From positions 1 through 64,000 of the forward strand of contig NZ_JAJUXG010000027.1 in the NCBI RefSeq assembly GCF_021390535.1: a stretch of DNA of 64,000 bases, read 5' to 3'. Shown piece by piece: positions 45,301 through 52,883 of this stretch. The notes beneath the pieces are model-generated. The model was given only the letters and a program-made list of their open reading frames with translations, was not told the DNA's origin and ran no database searches. The position numbers and the translations under genes were made by a program. Numbering within the stretch: the first letter of the stretch is position 1; every line of letters begins with the position of its first letter. This DNA comes from Dyadobacter sp. CY312. Its GTDB lineage: Bacteria > Bacteroidota > Bacteroidia > Cytophagales > Spirosomataceae.

Positions 45301-45836
45301 TGCTGATCCGCCATTGGTTCGGACTGTGGTGCAGAAATCTTCTGGCTCGGTATGTAAACATTGCCAAGCGTTTCGGCTGCTTCGAACCGGATACCTTCCA
45401 AGCTGGTTTTCGCCTCAAACAGATCCGGATATTCTTCTGCCAGTTTGAATAGGTCAGGCTTGTAGAATCTCGAAAAGTATTCCTGGCCCCTGCGACTCAC
45501 CAATGTCACGAGCACTTTGTGGCTATGTGCGCACAGTTTTTCTGTGTGCTCTTTACAGCTGCAGCAAACCAGCAGATGCGCGGGCAGGATGGTTATCCGT
45601 AGTCTTGTCAACAGTTTGCCGAAAGGTACTTGAAGATCAAGAACCTGATCTTTGTATCCGACAAAGGTGATGTCGAAGTAAGAGAGTTTATTGTTGCGGA
45701 CAGTGTTACTAAGCACATGATGCGCATCAATGGTCTGCTCTGTGAGCGTGAAATTTTGATCCTCAAACGGGATCTGGTAATCCACATTTGCAGTGCGTTG
45801 CACGGGCGGCACAACTGTGAGAACAGGATTCTTCAT
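42378..45836 (-). CDS. SWIM-domain SNF2-family helicase/ATPase
   Basis: 1152 residues. A SWIM zinc motif (CSC...CAH, residues 92-104) lies near the N-terminus, then a long unassigned middle and a SNF2 motor: ADDMGLGKT (Walker A, near 722), LILDEAQAIKN (motif II, near 815), TGTPVENSGNDLYAL, and the second lobe VLVFSSFTGF, FLISLKAGGTGLNLTAA and AIDRCYRIGQ. SNF2 motors translocate on DNA. The architecture is common in bacteria, but here it is 12 bases behind a nucleotidyltransferase-HEPN gene, so the two form an operon and perhaps a defence module. Confidence 0.88.
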   Translation of the reverse strand: MKNPVLTVVPPVQRTANVDYQIPFEDQNFTLTEQTIDAHHVLSNTVRNNKLSYFDITFVGYKDQVLDLQVPFGKLLTRLRITILPAHLLVCCSCKEHTEKLCAHSHKVLVTLVSRRGQEYFSRFYKPDLFKLAEEYPDLFEAKTSLEGIRFEAAETLGNVYIPSQKISAPQSEPMADQQQSTITHDQVGYSLYTIFRQDHFPFLAGFTGQLLNDGSAIKSFSTIFQTSSAPEHIVFTDQQLMLNAIGSRIQTTTDQLLQIQTSNTGQSLEEVVSKYTTPEVSQIQIYRQRLLDLWSRAHALLAGERFVNRYSDGRKIKFDHKPKKGYTKPFQAANSEVGISFTLTKQEAYYRLQLHVLKDPNPMDCYELFPARSPLFVFDKVSDAYLLVSTLRDIDLITSLTRTGQVLTVMDIHFEHFNKSVLQFLTRHYPFQYDSVGVDHRILQVLQMQLRIFEQAGSFCFQPQVDYGQELLVPTLSSGTSWIEIHAHPVIFIRNKAKEAALSELVRLLHTDFASQTCKNGDYFSLHKTTILNTGCLPDMLSKLKENQITVTGIEDIEALAGYMNLVDIRMGIHADKDWFEITLKATCSQISISSEVLRHAILENDGQLTLKDGTRATIPASWQKKLKTVMSFSQPSKSGMRLSGFHAQLLDQLNGQSGQQGLQGFAESLKSHAPKVKVITDRQVPDNVRATLRAYQKEGFDWLMFLKDNGWGGILADDMGLGKTLQVLTLLQKVYQNGLHTRPSLLIVPTSLLFNWQQEAEKFTPDLRVVRYHGAFRQQQASRLDSGDVILTTYKTVLHDIDILRHAQFEYLILDEAQAIKNQASQRYKAVSILDARIRLAMTGTPVENSGNDLYALMNFVNPGILGSLRGFNKLLANKMETDGIAYLQKVINTFILRRTKQQVAKDLPEKTEMVIYCEMETQQRAVYDAYRIRYQKAIKEKINEAGAVNSKLYALAGLLKLRQICNAPVLVEAQVEQEAEPAKIKELMRRLKEITPFHKVLVFSSFTGFLGLIRQELEKSQLGYAYLDGKTKEDQRRKMVDLFQNDDHTRVFLISLKAGGTGLNLTAAEYVFLVDPWWNPAAESQAIDRCYRIGQTNNVMAYRMICKDTLEEKILTMQAQKRQLADELVSSADGVLKSMSAEDILELFS

Positions 45837-45848
45837 AGTAACAGGAGT

Positions 45849-46715
45849 TTAAAGTGTGGCAACCATATTTGTTTGCTCCTGGAGTGAAGCGAGTTTGCAG
45901 CTGCAAAGCGCATCACTGACGTCTTTGAACACTTCCACTTTTTTTAGTAATGCCTCAGCCTGATGAGCGGTGACATGAAAATCGTTTTGATAGCGGGTAT
46001 CCAGATAGGCGCGGTTAAGCTTTTGGAGCAGGATCTGATCTTGTTTACTATTGGTGAAGATCTGCGGAATCTTTGGTGAGAAGTAGCAGCAGAGTGCAAG
46101 CAACCTTGAAAGATGATGGATATTGTACCGGTATCCCATCCATACCCTGATCAGACCAATGGCTGACTGCTCCATGGCTTGATGCAGCAAAAACAGGCAA
46201 AGCTTGAAATCCTGATCGATAAAGCGCTGACGGGCCGAAGCAAGAAACCCCTTGGACACTGCGCTGTGATGGATAAAATACTGCCGGGCATCTTCATGGT
46301 ATTGCGCAGGGGTACCAGAGTGATCGTAAGACAGGGTGTTGTAACCGTCCGATGTTTTTAATAGGAGTCCGGTTTTGAATACCTCGCCCAAAAAGCGGTT
46401 GCCATCAGCCAGGAGTTTGCCGACCTGCCCGCTCCAATGGGAAAGGACCGTTATTTGAAGGTCGGGGAATTGATGATTCAAAAAGTCCTGAATCGTGTGC
46501 TGCTGACCTTGGCGGGTGTGTGTAACAACCAAAATGCAGTAGGCCTTAAACTCTGCATAGTGGTTTGTGGCAAAACAGCTGCAATCAGCAGATGCCGCTT
46601 GCCGAAAGCCAAACAGGAAGATGTGTTCGATTTCAAACTTGTGGCAGATCGCCTCGACAATACCGGAGAGGTCGTGCTGCTGATCTTCGCTTAATATATG
46701 CCCATTCAGTTCCAT
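45849..46715 (-). CDS. Nucleotidyltransferase-like plus HEPN fusion protein
   Basis: About 288 residues from ATG 46715. Residues 20-110 have the layout of a minimal nucleotidyltransferase (FEIEHIFLFGFRQAAS ... YCILVVTH), but the GSxxxG and DxD residues are largely lost. Residues 165-275 are a HEPN-type helical domain: DFKLCLFLLHQAMEQSAIGLI, an R-Y-N-I-H-H segment, and AYLDTRYQNDFHVTAHQAEAL. HEPN domains are often RNases in toxin-antitoxin and phage defence. The normally separate toxin and antitoxin folds are fused here. Operonic with the SNF2 gene, divergent from an XRE regulator 172 bases away. Confidence 0.75.
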   Translation of the reverse strand: MELNGHILSEDQQHDLSGIVEAICHKFEIEHIFLFGFRQAASADCSCFATNHYAEFKAYCILVVTHTRQGQQHTIQDFLNHQFPDLQITVLSHWSGQVGKLLADGNRFLGEVFKTGLLLKTSDGYNTLSYDHSGTPAQYHEDARQYFIHHSAVSKGFLASARQRFIDQDFKLCLFLLHQAMEQSAIGLIRVWMGYRYNIHHLSRLLALCCYFSPKIPQIFTNSKQDQILLQKLNRAYLDTRYQNDFHVTAHQAEALLKKVEVFKDVSDALCSCKLASLQEQTNMVATL

Positions 46716-46887
46716 AATGTGCTCTTTTTTACCCGTTAACAGAAATGATAACATGAAGTAAATCTGCTGACAGCGTATAATCCATTCCCGACTTTTCTAT
46801 TTTAGACCTGCGGAAGAATAAAATATACCGAATAGGCACAGAAGAGAATGTTTTGCAGATTCGGCTAAAACCGGTTAACTTGCTATT

Positions 46888-47325
46888 ATGAATATGACAG
46901 GTGACAAAACAGGAAAAATCCATCACGGCAGAAACATCAAACGTTTCCGCGAGATGCTTGGAATTAAACAGGAAGGTTTGGCCTTTGAAATGGGAGAAGA
47001 TTGGAGCCAGAAGAGGGTGTCTCTTTTAGAACAGAAAGAAGAAATTGAGCAGGACATTCTTGAACAGGTGGCTCAAATTCTTAAAGTGCCTGCCGAAGCA
47101 ATCAAAAATTTTGATGAAGAGGCGGCGATTGTAAATATTCAGAATAATTATCAGGGATCTTCTGTTAATTCAAGCCCAGCGTATGCAGTTAACTGCACCT
47201 TCAATCCTATCGAGAAATTGATGGAAGCGCTTGACGAAAACAAGAAGTTATACGAACGTCTGCTTCAATCGGAAAAAGAAAAAGTCGAATTACTACAAAC
47301 GCTTCTCGGTAAAGACAAAGCATAA
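46888..47325 (+). CDS. XRE regulator with coiled-coil tail
   Basis: 145 residues. HTH at about 15-70 (GRNIKRFREMLGIKQEGLAFEMGEDWSQKRVSLLEQ), then a linker with INIQNNYQGSS-like polar residues and a C-terminal helix (EKLMEALDENKKLYERLLQS) likely to oligomerise. It is divergent from the HEPN/SNF2 operon and shares its promoter region, so it may control it. The same architecture occurs in many Bacteroidota genomes as a general regulator. Confidence 0.8.
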   Translation: MNMTGDKTGKIHHGRNIKRFREMLGIKQEGLAFEMGEDWSQKRVSLLEQKEEIEQDILEQVAQILKVPAEAIKNFDEEAAIVNIQNNYQGSSVNSSPAYAVNCTFNPIEKLMEALDENKKLYERLLQSEKEKVELLQTLLGKDKA

Positions 47326-47344
47326 CTTATAAAATCAGGTTGCA

Positions 47345-48455
47345 TTGATCCCTTTAAGGCATATCAACAGATTTATTTACGCATTTCTGCTGTCTGGGCT
47401 GTGCCCATTACTGTCCACAGCCCAGACAGCAGAGCTTGATTCTGTACTAGGCATTATCAAATACAAATCAGACACAATAAGGTCGATCTTTGACTATGTG
47501 CAGATGAGAGACAGTATGATACAGATAGAACACAGATGCTTCGCCCCAGTTATCAACTTAACTGGTCATCAAAGTCAATTGTACTGGAAACAATTAGAAG
47601 GCGTAAGGGCGTTTGTGAACACTATGCGGAGCTTTTAAATGCGCTTCTCAGACGTGCTGGCTATGAGTCATACACAGTTTCCGGTTATGTGAAGGAGCCA
47701 ACGAAAATAAATGATAAGGTAGCCCACGCATGGAATGCTGTGAGAACTTCTAAAGGCTGGTATCTGTATGATCCTACATGGTCTTCTGGCACCGTTGATG
47801 GAAATTTTCAGTTCGTCAAGCATCTTAACGACACATGGTATCAAGTTCCACCGCAGGAGTTTATTCTGTCCCATATACCTTTTGATCCTATCTGGCAGCT
47901 GTTGAACCCGCCACTTTCCAATCACCGGATCAAAGCCAACCACTTTGACTTTGTGAAGTCCAATAACTACAATTTTCAGGATTCAATTACGGCCGACATC
48001 TCAAAACCTGAGAAGCTGGCCCTAACAGCAAGACTTGCACGTATACAAAGTGTTGGGATTACAAACAAGCTGATTGAGCAGTACGCCAAAATCTTAGAGC
48101 GAGATTATCCTACAACACCCTATCTGAAAACCTGAAATTAGTTAACGGTTCGCTCAGCTCGGTAATCTTTCAGTATAACATTTACATCACTGCAAAAAAC
48201 ATACAGTTTAGAAAACCACAGTGGTCTGATCCGCAGCTAAGCAGCACGATGGATTTATTAAAGACCAATGTTCGGGCGTGTGCAGCGCTACTGGAAACCA
48301 TCAAGACACAGGAGCCTGATGCAATACGACATCTTGCTGAGCTTAAAACCAAGATTTCTGAAACAGAAAAATCTATTAGTCAGGAAGATGAGTTTGTGAC
48401 CAGGTACATTTCAACGAAAAAGCCTTTCAGACTATCCCATTTTTATAAAAGATAA
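47345..48455 (+). pseudogene. Transglutaminase-like exported protein, two frameshifts
   Basis: Part 1 (TTG 47345) carries a signal peptide (FLLSGLCPLLSTAQ) and DSVLGIIKYKSDTIRS. Near 47520 the frame shifts into KGVCEHYAELLNALLRRAGY (catalytic Cys), VAHAWNAV (His) and YLYDPTW (Asp): a complete transglutaminase-like triad. Near 48125 a second shift leads to LSENLKLVNGSLSSV and the tail ending SHFYKR at 48455. No reading frame spans the whole gene. Such proteins are probably peptide- or wall-processing enzymes. Confidence 0.75.
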
Positions 48456-48494
48456 CCCAGGTATTGGCTTGGGTGTATTAGTAATACGCATTGT

Positions 48495-48541
48495 GGTTAA
48501 GCTAGCTTAACCAGGAGCACTGAATTAGAAAGCACTCCTGG
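48495..48541. terminator. 18-bp palindrome and adjoining hairpin
   Basis: GGTTAAGCTAGCTTAACC (48495-48512) is a perfect palindrome. It shares CC with a second hairpin, CCAGGAG/CTCCTGG (48511-48517, 48535-48541). Located between two convergent genes, they may form a bidirectional terminator. Confidence 0.5.
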
Positions 48542-48592
48542 GCTAAAATTATTTACTCTGCGATTTCTTCTCTGCGTTTGCGACCACGGGGC

Positions 48593-49015
48593 TTACCGGT
48601 ATATGGTGGGCTCTGAACTAATAAGCCCCAATTCAAAACCAACAACGCCTTCCTGATAATTAAAAAGGCTAACAGTGAAAGTATACTTGGCACTTTCAAA
48701 ATCAATACCGCCTTTTTTCAAGATAAAACTTAACGGAATCACACCACCTCTTCCACTTTTTTCAAGAGAAAAACTTCCCTGCTCGTCATCCGATGGAATC
48801 AGGTACAAAGATTTGATTTTCCTTTTGCCTTCCAGCGTTCCGATTTTAAAATAGGGTAACGTGGCTTCGATTCCCAATTCTTCTAGTGTGGCTTTTGGAA
48901 ACACGAGTTTACCAGTTGCAGACACATATCCGGTAGGTAACTTTTTTGACTTTTCGGCTTTCTGACCGGAAGTATTATCCTGCGGAGAGAAGAATTTTAT
49001 TGGTTTGATTTTCAT
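48593..49015 (-). CDS. Unknown protein, AbrB-like start, possible lost basic tail
   Basis: 140 residues. Near residues 29-50, GYVSATGKLVFPKATLEELGI looks like an AbrB/SpoVT-type beta hairpin; the rest (SLYLIPSDDEQGSFSLEKSGRG, FILKKGGIDFESAKYTFTVSL) is beta-rich and unassigned. Directly after the stop, the +1 frame encodes TGKPRGRKRREEIAE and then a stop, a basic AT-hook-like tail common on mobile-element proteins. A one-base change may have cut this tail off. It lies between the relaxase and the transglutaminase relic. Confidence 0.6.
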   Translation of the reverse strand: MKIKPIKFFSPQDNTSGQKAEKSKKLPTGYVSATGKLVFPKATLEELGIEATLPYFKIGTLEGKRKIKSLYLIPSDDEQGSFSLEKSGRGGVIPLSFILKKGGIDFESAKYTFTVSLFNYQEGVVGFELGLISSEPTIYR

Positions 49016-49156
49016 AACGATTGATTTATTCTTAGTGATTACTTCTACGAAAATAGCGCATTAAAGATTCTTTCCATTAATTGCTTTGTATTGAATGTTG
49101 GAGCATCTGGTTATGAGTGGTTTCTATCATTTAGAAGCAAACCCCCATTTTAATTA

Positions 49157-49999
49157 TTAACTTATATTGAGTCTTTTCCTTTTCCGCAAACTCTTTTCTT
49201 TTCTTTCTAATTGTTCAAGCTGCGGGGCTGCACCCAACCGTTTTTCCAGATTAGCCATAGAATACTCCCTTCCAATCTCAGAGCCCTTGATCTTCGTTCC
49301 GTTGTTAGTATTGACAAACGCAATACCGCGTCCCAAATAGGTTTTGTAGCCATGCCCTTTAAGCCTCTCTTGCAGCTCCTGTAAGGAAGGGACCACAGGC
49401 AAATGCTGGTCGATCAGCGCTTTGAGGTTCAGGATCGCTTGATTAGTCTGGTGCTGCTTTTGTCTTTCGGGATCAGTCAAATACATTTCCGGGGTGAGTT
49501 CAAGGCCCAGAGTCAGCTCCATCTTCCGACAAAACTTTCCCGTCCTGGCGTAATTGTTAAAATGGTCAGCCGTGTTTTTTCCATTGTAATTGATCCTGTT
49601 TGCGGCGACATGGATGTGCTCGTGCGCCTTATCCAGATGCCGGAATACGATGAGCTGGTTGTTCTCAAAACCAAAGTCTTTGGCAAATGCAGTAGCGATT
49701 TCCCTGATCTGTTCAACAGTTGGCTTTTCGCCAGGCGAAAAACTGAATGACTGGTGCCAGACGAACTTGTTGAGCTTTCTGTTTTTATCCCGGTTACCAA
49801 GAAACTGCCTTGTAAGGCTATCCATATCGAAACGCCCATCAGGAAGTTTTTCTAGTGACAAGTTCTGGATATAAAGGATTTCGCCACGTACATCTTTCGG
49901 TCCGAGATGCTTTCGCTGCTCCGGCGTCAGAAGTTTGTCATAGTAGCAGTAATTAAGAAGTTCTTTTGGGTAATTACCCAGTTCTACGTTTCCGATCAT
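49157..49999 (-). CDS. Relaxase/mobilization nuclease (MobA-like)
   Basis: 280 residues. The HUH metal site appears as DKAHEHIHVAANRINYNG, with conserved FVWHQSFSFSPGEKPT upstream; the nucleophilic Tyr is probably in NYCYYDKLL near the N-terminus. It nicks one strand at oriT and leads it into the recipient. It is shorter than many Bacteroidota relaxases (about 350-450), but the nuclease domain seems complete. It overlaps mobC by 4 bases. No coupling protein or type IV secretion genes are visible, so the element is mobilizable rather than self-transmissible within this window. Confidence 0.85.
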   Translation of the reverse strand: MIGNVELGNYPKELLNYCYYDKLLTPEQRKHLGPKDVRGEILYIQNLSLEKLPDGRFDMDSLTRQFLGNRDKNRKLNKFVWHQSFSFSPGEKPTVEQIREIATAFAKDFGFENNQLIVFRHLDKAHEHIHVAANRINYNGKNTADHFNNYARTGKFCRKMELTLGLELTPEMYLTDPERQKQHQTNQAILNLKALIDQHLPVVPSLQELQERLKGHGYKTYLGRGIAFVNTNNGTKIKGSEIGREYSMANLEKRLGAAPQLEQLERKEKSLRKRKRLNIS

Positions 50000-50658
50000 G
50001 GTTTTCTGTTTTTTAACAGCTCCTTCACCGAGTCATTCACCGCATCATGCACCATATTCGGATTATCGAGCCGATTATGTTTCCAGGCTTTCAAAGTCCG
50101 TATCGTTTCTTCCGTCAGGTAATAGCCTTCATACTTTTCCAGAAGGTTTTTACTTACTTTTAAAATGCTGGCGGTCTTTTCGATTATGCTCGCCTTATTT
50201 TCATTTTCCGGAAGTACTGCTTGCAAATACATTTCGAGCTGCTGCATCCAATCCCGAACGTTAGACAAGTTCTTTCTGATCGTCCAGATCTCAAAATCTT
50301 CAAAGACCCATTTGGTAATCAGATCGGAAAGCATTCTCACATTTTTACTACTCTCCTGCCAGCGCTGAGAAAGCATATCTGCATCCCTGGCTTTGAGTAC
50401 TGCCAATGAAAGAATTCCGGCAAGCTTTTCAAGGATCAGAATCGTTTCTGCCGTTCTTGCCGGAAGCGTTTTTTTCTGTGGTCTTTTAATAGGACTGTTC
50501 AGCGCAAGCGTCAAAAAGTACTGGCTCGCGGAAAGCCCGCTTCTTTCAATATCCCGGTTTAACAACTCCTTTTCTTCTTTGGTGGCCCATATCGAAAAAT
50601 GGGATCTTCTTACAATCTTTTCATTTTTAGATGGCCTGCCTTTTGGTTTCTTTTCCAT
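49996..50658 (-). CDS. mobC: MobC-like relaxosome accessory protein
   Basis: 220 residues: basic N-terminus (KKPKGRPSKNEKIVRRSHFSIWATKEEKELLNRDIERSGLSASQYF), the ribbon-helix-helix-like MobC start, then a helical body. It helps the relaxase melt and recognise oriT. First gene of the mob operon, 57 bases from the putative oriT hairpin. Confidence 0.85.
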   Translation of the reverse strand: MEKKPKGRPSKNEKIVRRSHFSIWATKEEKELLNRDIERSGLSASQYFLTLALNSPIKRPQKKTLPARTAETILILEKLAGILSLAVLKARDADMLSQRWQESSKNVRMLSDLITKWVFEDFEIWTIRKNLSNVRDWMQQLEMYLQAVLPENENKASIIEKTASILKVSKNLLEKYEGYYLTEETIRTLKAWKHNRLDNPNMVHDAVNDSVKELLKNRKP

Positions 50659-50715
50659 AATCTTGAAAAATTTAAAGTGATCTAAAACAATGAGCTATGA
50701 GCCCAAAGGCGAATA

Positions 50716-50784
50716 GCTTGGGGGTCAAGGGGGCACAGCCCCTTGCAAGCTCCCGCCGGTCGACGTTTTTACGGCGTACCGGCG
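50716..50784. other. Putative oriT with two hairpins
   Basis: GCTTG...CAAGC enclosing CAAGGGG/CCCCTTG (50716-50750), then CGCCGGT/ACCGGCG (50754-50760 and 50778-50784). This is the most GC-rich and symmetric piece near the mob genes and lies directly upstream of mobC, where Bacteroidota mobilizable elements keep their transfer origin. The nick site is not identified. Confidence 0.55.
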
Positions 50785-50951
50785 ATAGCTTGATTTGGAG
50801 AAGCCAACGCCTATGCTCTATTGTGGCCGGTTTGTTTCTAAATTGGCTTTCATGATTACCCTTTCGGGCTGACTTTGGCATATTATTGCCTTCTCGGACT
50901 GACTTCTGCCTAATTTTTGGACTATTTGGGATTTAATGGAAAGATTTTGGA

Positions 50952-51485
50952 TCATTCCAGCCGTTTAAGGGGCACTTTGACCACTTTTCGCCTCTCGTCA
51001 AACTGGTAGGTCTGCCCGAAGATGTGTTTACCCTTTTTGACCGGCTTTAAGATCAGATAAACAACTCCCTCATCCTCTATTAATGTCCCCTGACTAATCA
51101 GATTCTCATAGCTGGAGACATTGCGGTAGCGCCGGACAGTCTCTTTCAAATTTTCGTAGTCTTTGTACGTACTCATGTAAACGTAACAGAGAATACCCAG
51201 GATCAAAGTGCAGATAGCGTACGGAAGGCTTCGCCCCAAACCGTAGCGAAAAGCTTCCGGTTTTGAGGTGAAGTGTATCTGTTTGATTGACCCTTTGAAA
51301 GTTTCACTAAGCCGTTTGCTTTCTCTCTGATTGGCAAGCAGCTGGATGTTCATTTTTTCGAACTCAGTTTTGTTATCCAACATCGTAATTGCCGTCCAGT
51401 CATCCATTTCCATCCCGTAACGAGCCAGGTAATCTGCCTTAATAAGCAGCAGCTGCTTTTCTTGTATTGGAGCCTGATCAGTCAT
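50952..51485 (-). CDS. Single-pass membrane protein of mobilization module
   Basis: 177 residues from ATG 51485, which overlaps the ParA-like gene by 8 bases; longer starts are less likely. A soluble helical N-terminal part (TEFEKMNIQLLANQRESKRLSE) leads to one membrane helix (SLPYAICTLILGILCYVYMS, about 108-127) and a small exported or cytosolic beta-rich tail (EDEGVVYLILKPVKKGKHIFGQ). Not recognised. Its position behind ParA suggests a membrane anchor for DNA partition or transfer. Confidence 0.6.
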   Translation of the reverse strand: MTDQAPIQEKQLLLIKADYLARYGMEMDDWTAITMLDNKTEFEKMNIQLLANQRESKRLSETFKGSIKQIHFTSKPEAFRYGLGRSLPYAICTLILGILCYVYMSTYKDYENLKETVRRYRNVSSYENLISQGTLIEDEGVVYLILKPVKKGKHIFGQTYQFDERRKVVKVPLKRLE

Positions 51486-52179
51486 AACGGAAGTTGATAT
51501 TGAGTTCTCTTGTAAGCCTTTTTCCCGGACCGCGTTCATAATCCTCCAATGCAAATCCCTTACTCACGCCCGATAGTATTTCAGCACCAACATATGTCTC
51601 TGGTTCAAAGTCACCGAATTTCCGGAAAGTGAGACCCATACTTGCACAGTTTTCCGCGAGTTCCGTCGCCAGCTCAGGGAACTTACGAAATCCGGTTACA
51701 CTTGCCCATACCGTTATCTTAAAGTCCTCTCTTGCGACCTTTACCATTTTTAGCATGTATTCAACCGAAGCATTGTACGCACCTGCGCCTCCGATGACAA
51801 TGTGAAATTCGATGTCCATATCATCAGCAAATTCCCTTAGCGGTAATTGCACCTCATCAAACTCTATCAATGCGGGGAGCTGCTCGCTTTCTGGTGCACC
51901 CAGGTCAATGTAGATTTCCTGGTAAGGACTCCGGGACAGCTTGTCCAGATAAAGAAACAAATTGTCACGTTGAATGGCAGCTCTCTCGTTCAAAAGACTC
52001 ACCGTATCAAGCTTGTCCTCATCGACAAAACTTAGCTGACGTCTGCTCGTAAACGTAGAGGCATCCATGTCTACAAAAAGGCAATTTTCTTTGTGATGAT
52101 TTTTAAGGGCCATCAGATACATCAGAAGGGATTTACCAACGCCTCCTTTGGACTGGGCAATAAAATGTAGCTTTTTCAT
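51478..52179 (-). CDS. ParA-like ATPase
   Basis: 233 residues. Deviant Walker A SKGGVGKS (10-17), CLFVDMDAST (Walker A'-like strand) and EIYIDLGAPE as Walker B. ParA-type proteins position plasmids or ICE DNA, and some assist transfer. It overlaps genes on both sides, so the set at 50952-52768 is one operon. No ParB gene was recognised; the small upstream proteins may play that role. Confidence 0.8.
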   Translation of the reverse strand: MKKLHFIAQSKGGVGKSLLMYLMALKNHHKENCLFVDMDASTFTSRRQLSFVDEDKLDTVSLLNERAAIQRDNLFLYLDKLSRSPYQEIYIDLGAPESEQLPALIEFDEVQLPLREFADDMDIEFHIVIGGAGAYNASVEYMLKMVKVAREDFKITVWASVTGFRKFPELATELAENCASMGLTFRKFGDFEPETYVGAEILSGVSKGFALEDYERGPGKRLTRELNINFRYD

Positions 52180-52514
52180 AATGAATCAAGTTTAGATCCT
52201 GTGAAGGATGGATTTTTTAATTCTTCTTGGTTTGTCCAGATTTGCTTTTTTGTACTTTTCTTTTCCACTGGCTGCTGCGTGGCTTCAATGACCTCGGGTT
52301 GAGCTGGTTTCCACAGATGACAATGTGCACGGATGTATTTGACATCCTGACGGCTTACCAGAGCACTGCCTAAATCTGCATTCATTAGCTCGATGGTAAA
52401 CCTGGCCGAGTGTTGCTGGTCAAAATAGTGCTCGTAGTACTCGTATAGTTTCCTGCGTCTTCTCACATCCTTGCTTTCAAAAAGCCGGATAAGCTGATCT
52501 TTGCTTACTTTCAT
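52176..52514 (-). CDS. Small helical protein before ParA
   Basis: 112 residues from ATG 52514 (4-base overlap with the preceding gene's stop and with ParA's start). The N-terminal part (MKVSKDQLIRLFESKDVRRRRKLYEYYEHYF) is basic and helical; the C-terminal half is proline/lysine/glutamine rich (KPAQPEVIEATQQPVEKKSTKK) and likely disordered. Family unknown. A ParB-like or DNA-binding adaptor role would fit the overlap with the ATPase. Confidence 0.55.
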   Translation of the reverse strand: MKVSKDQLIRLFESKDVRRRRKLYEYYEHYFDQQHSARFTIELMNADLGSALVSRQDVKYIRAHCHLWKPAQPEVIEATQQPVEKKSTKKQIWTNQEELKNPSFTGSKLDSL

Positions 52515-52768
52515 TGCGGCTGGGTTTGAAGTGAGAAGATCCTTTCCACATGGCGGGTACACTGTATGATATACGGAATTTTGCAGTGGGTACGCGGATG
52601 GCAGATTGCTAACTGGGACATTCCGAAAGGAAAAGCGCTGGCCTGTCGGATGTCCGGAAGTGATTCGTAGCCATAAATGCAGTCCGGCGTTTTGACACGA
52701 AGTGAGATGTTCCGCAGATCAGCTACCGTCTGTTCTGAAACTTTAATTTGTGAATTGATCATTTGCAT
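52511..52768 (-). CDS. Small protein, first gene of ParA operon
   Basis: 85 residues: MQMINSQIKVSEQTVADLRN begins a possible HTH-like or ribbon region, followed by a segment rich in Pro, Tyr and Cys (PDCIYGYESLPDI; PRTHCKIPYIIQCTRHVERI). Family unknown. Its ATGA overlap with the next gene argues that it is real. Confidence 0.45.
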   Translation of the reverse strand: MQMINSQIKVSEQTVADLRNISLRVKTPDCIYGYESLPDIRQASAFPFGMSQLAICHPRTHCKIPYIIQCTRHVERIFSLQTQPQ

Positions 52769-52883
52769 CCTGTTTTAATTAAACATGCTGCAAAATTGAT
52801 CTCGGATTAAGCCAAAAACGTACCTGCTATTCCTAACAGGTACGAAAAGAACATTTAAATGAAATTTCAGGCAAGGATCAGCC

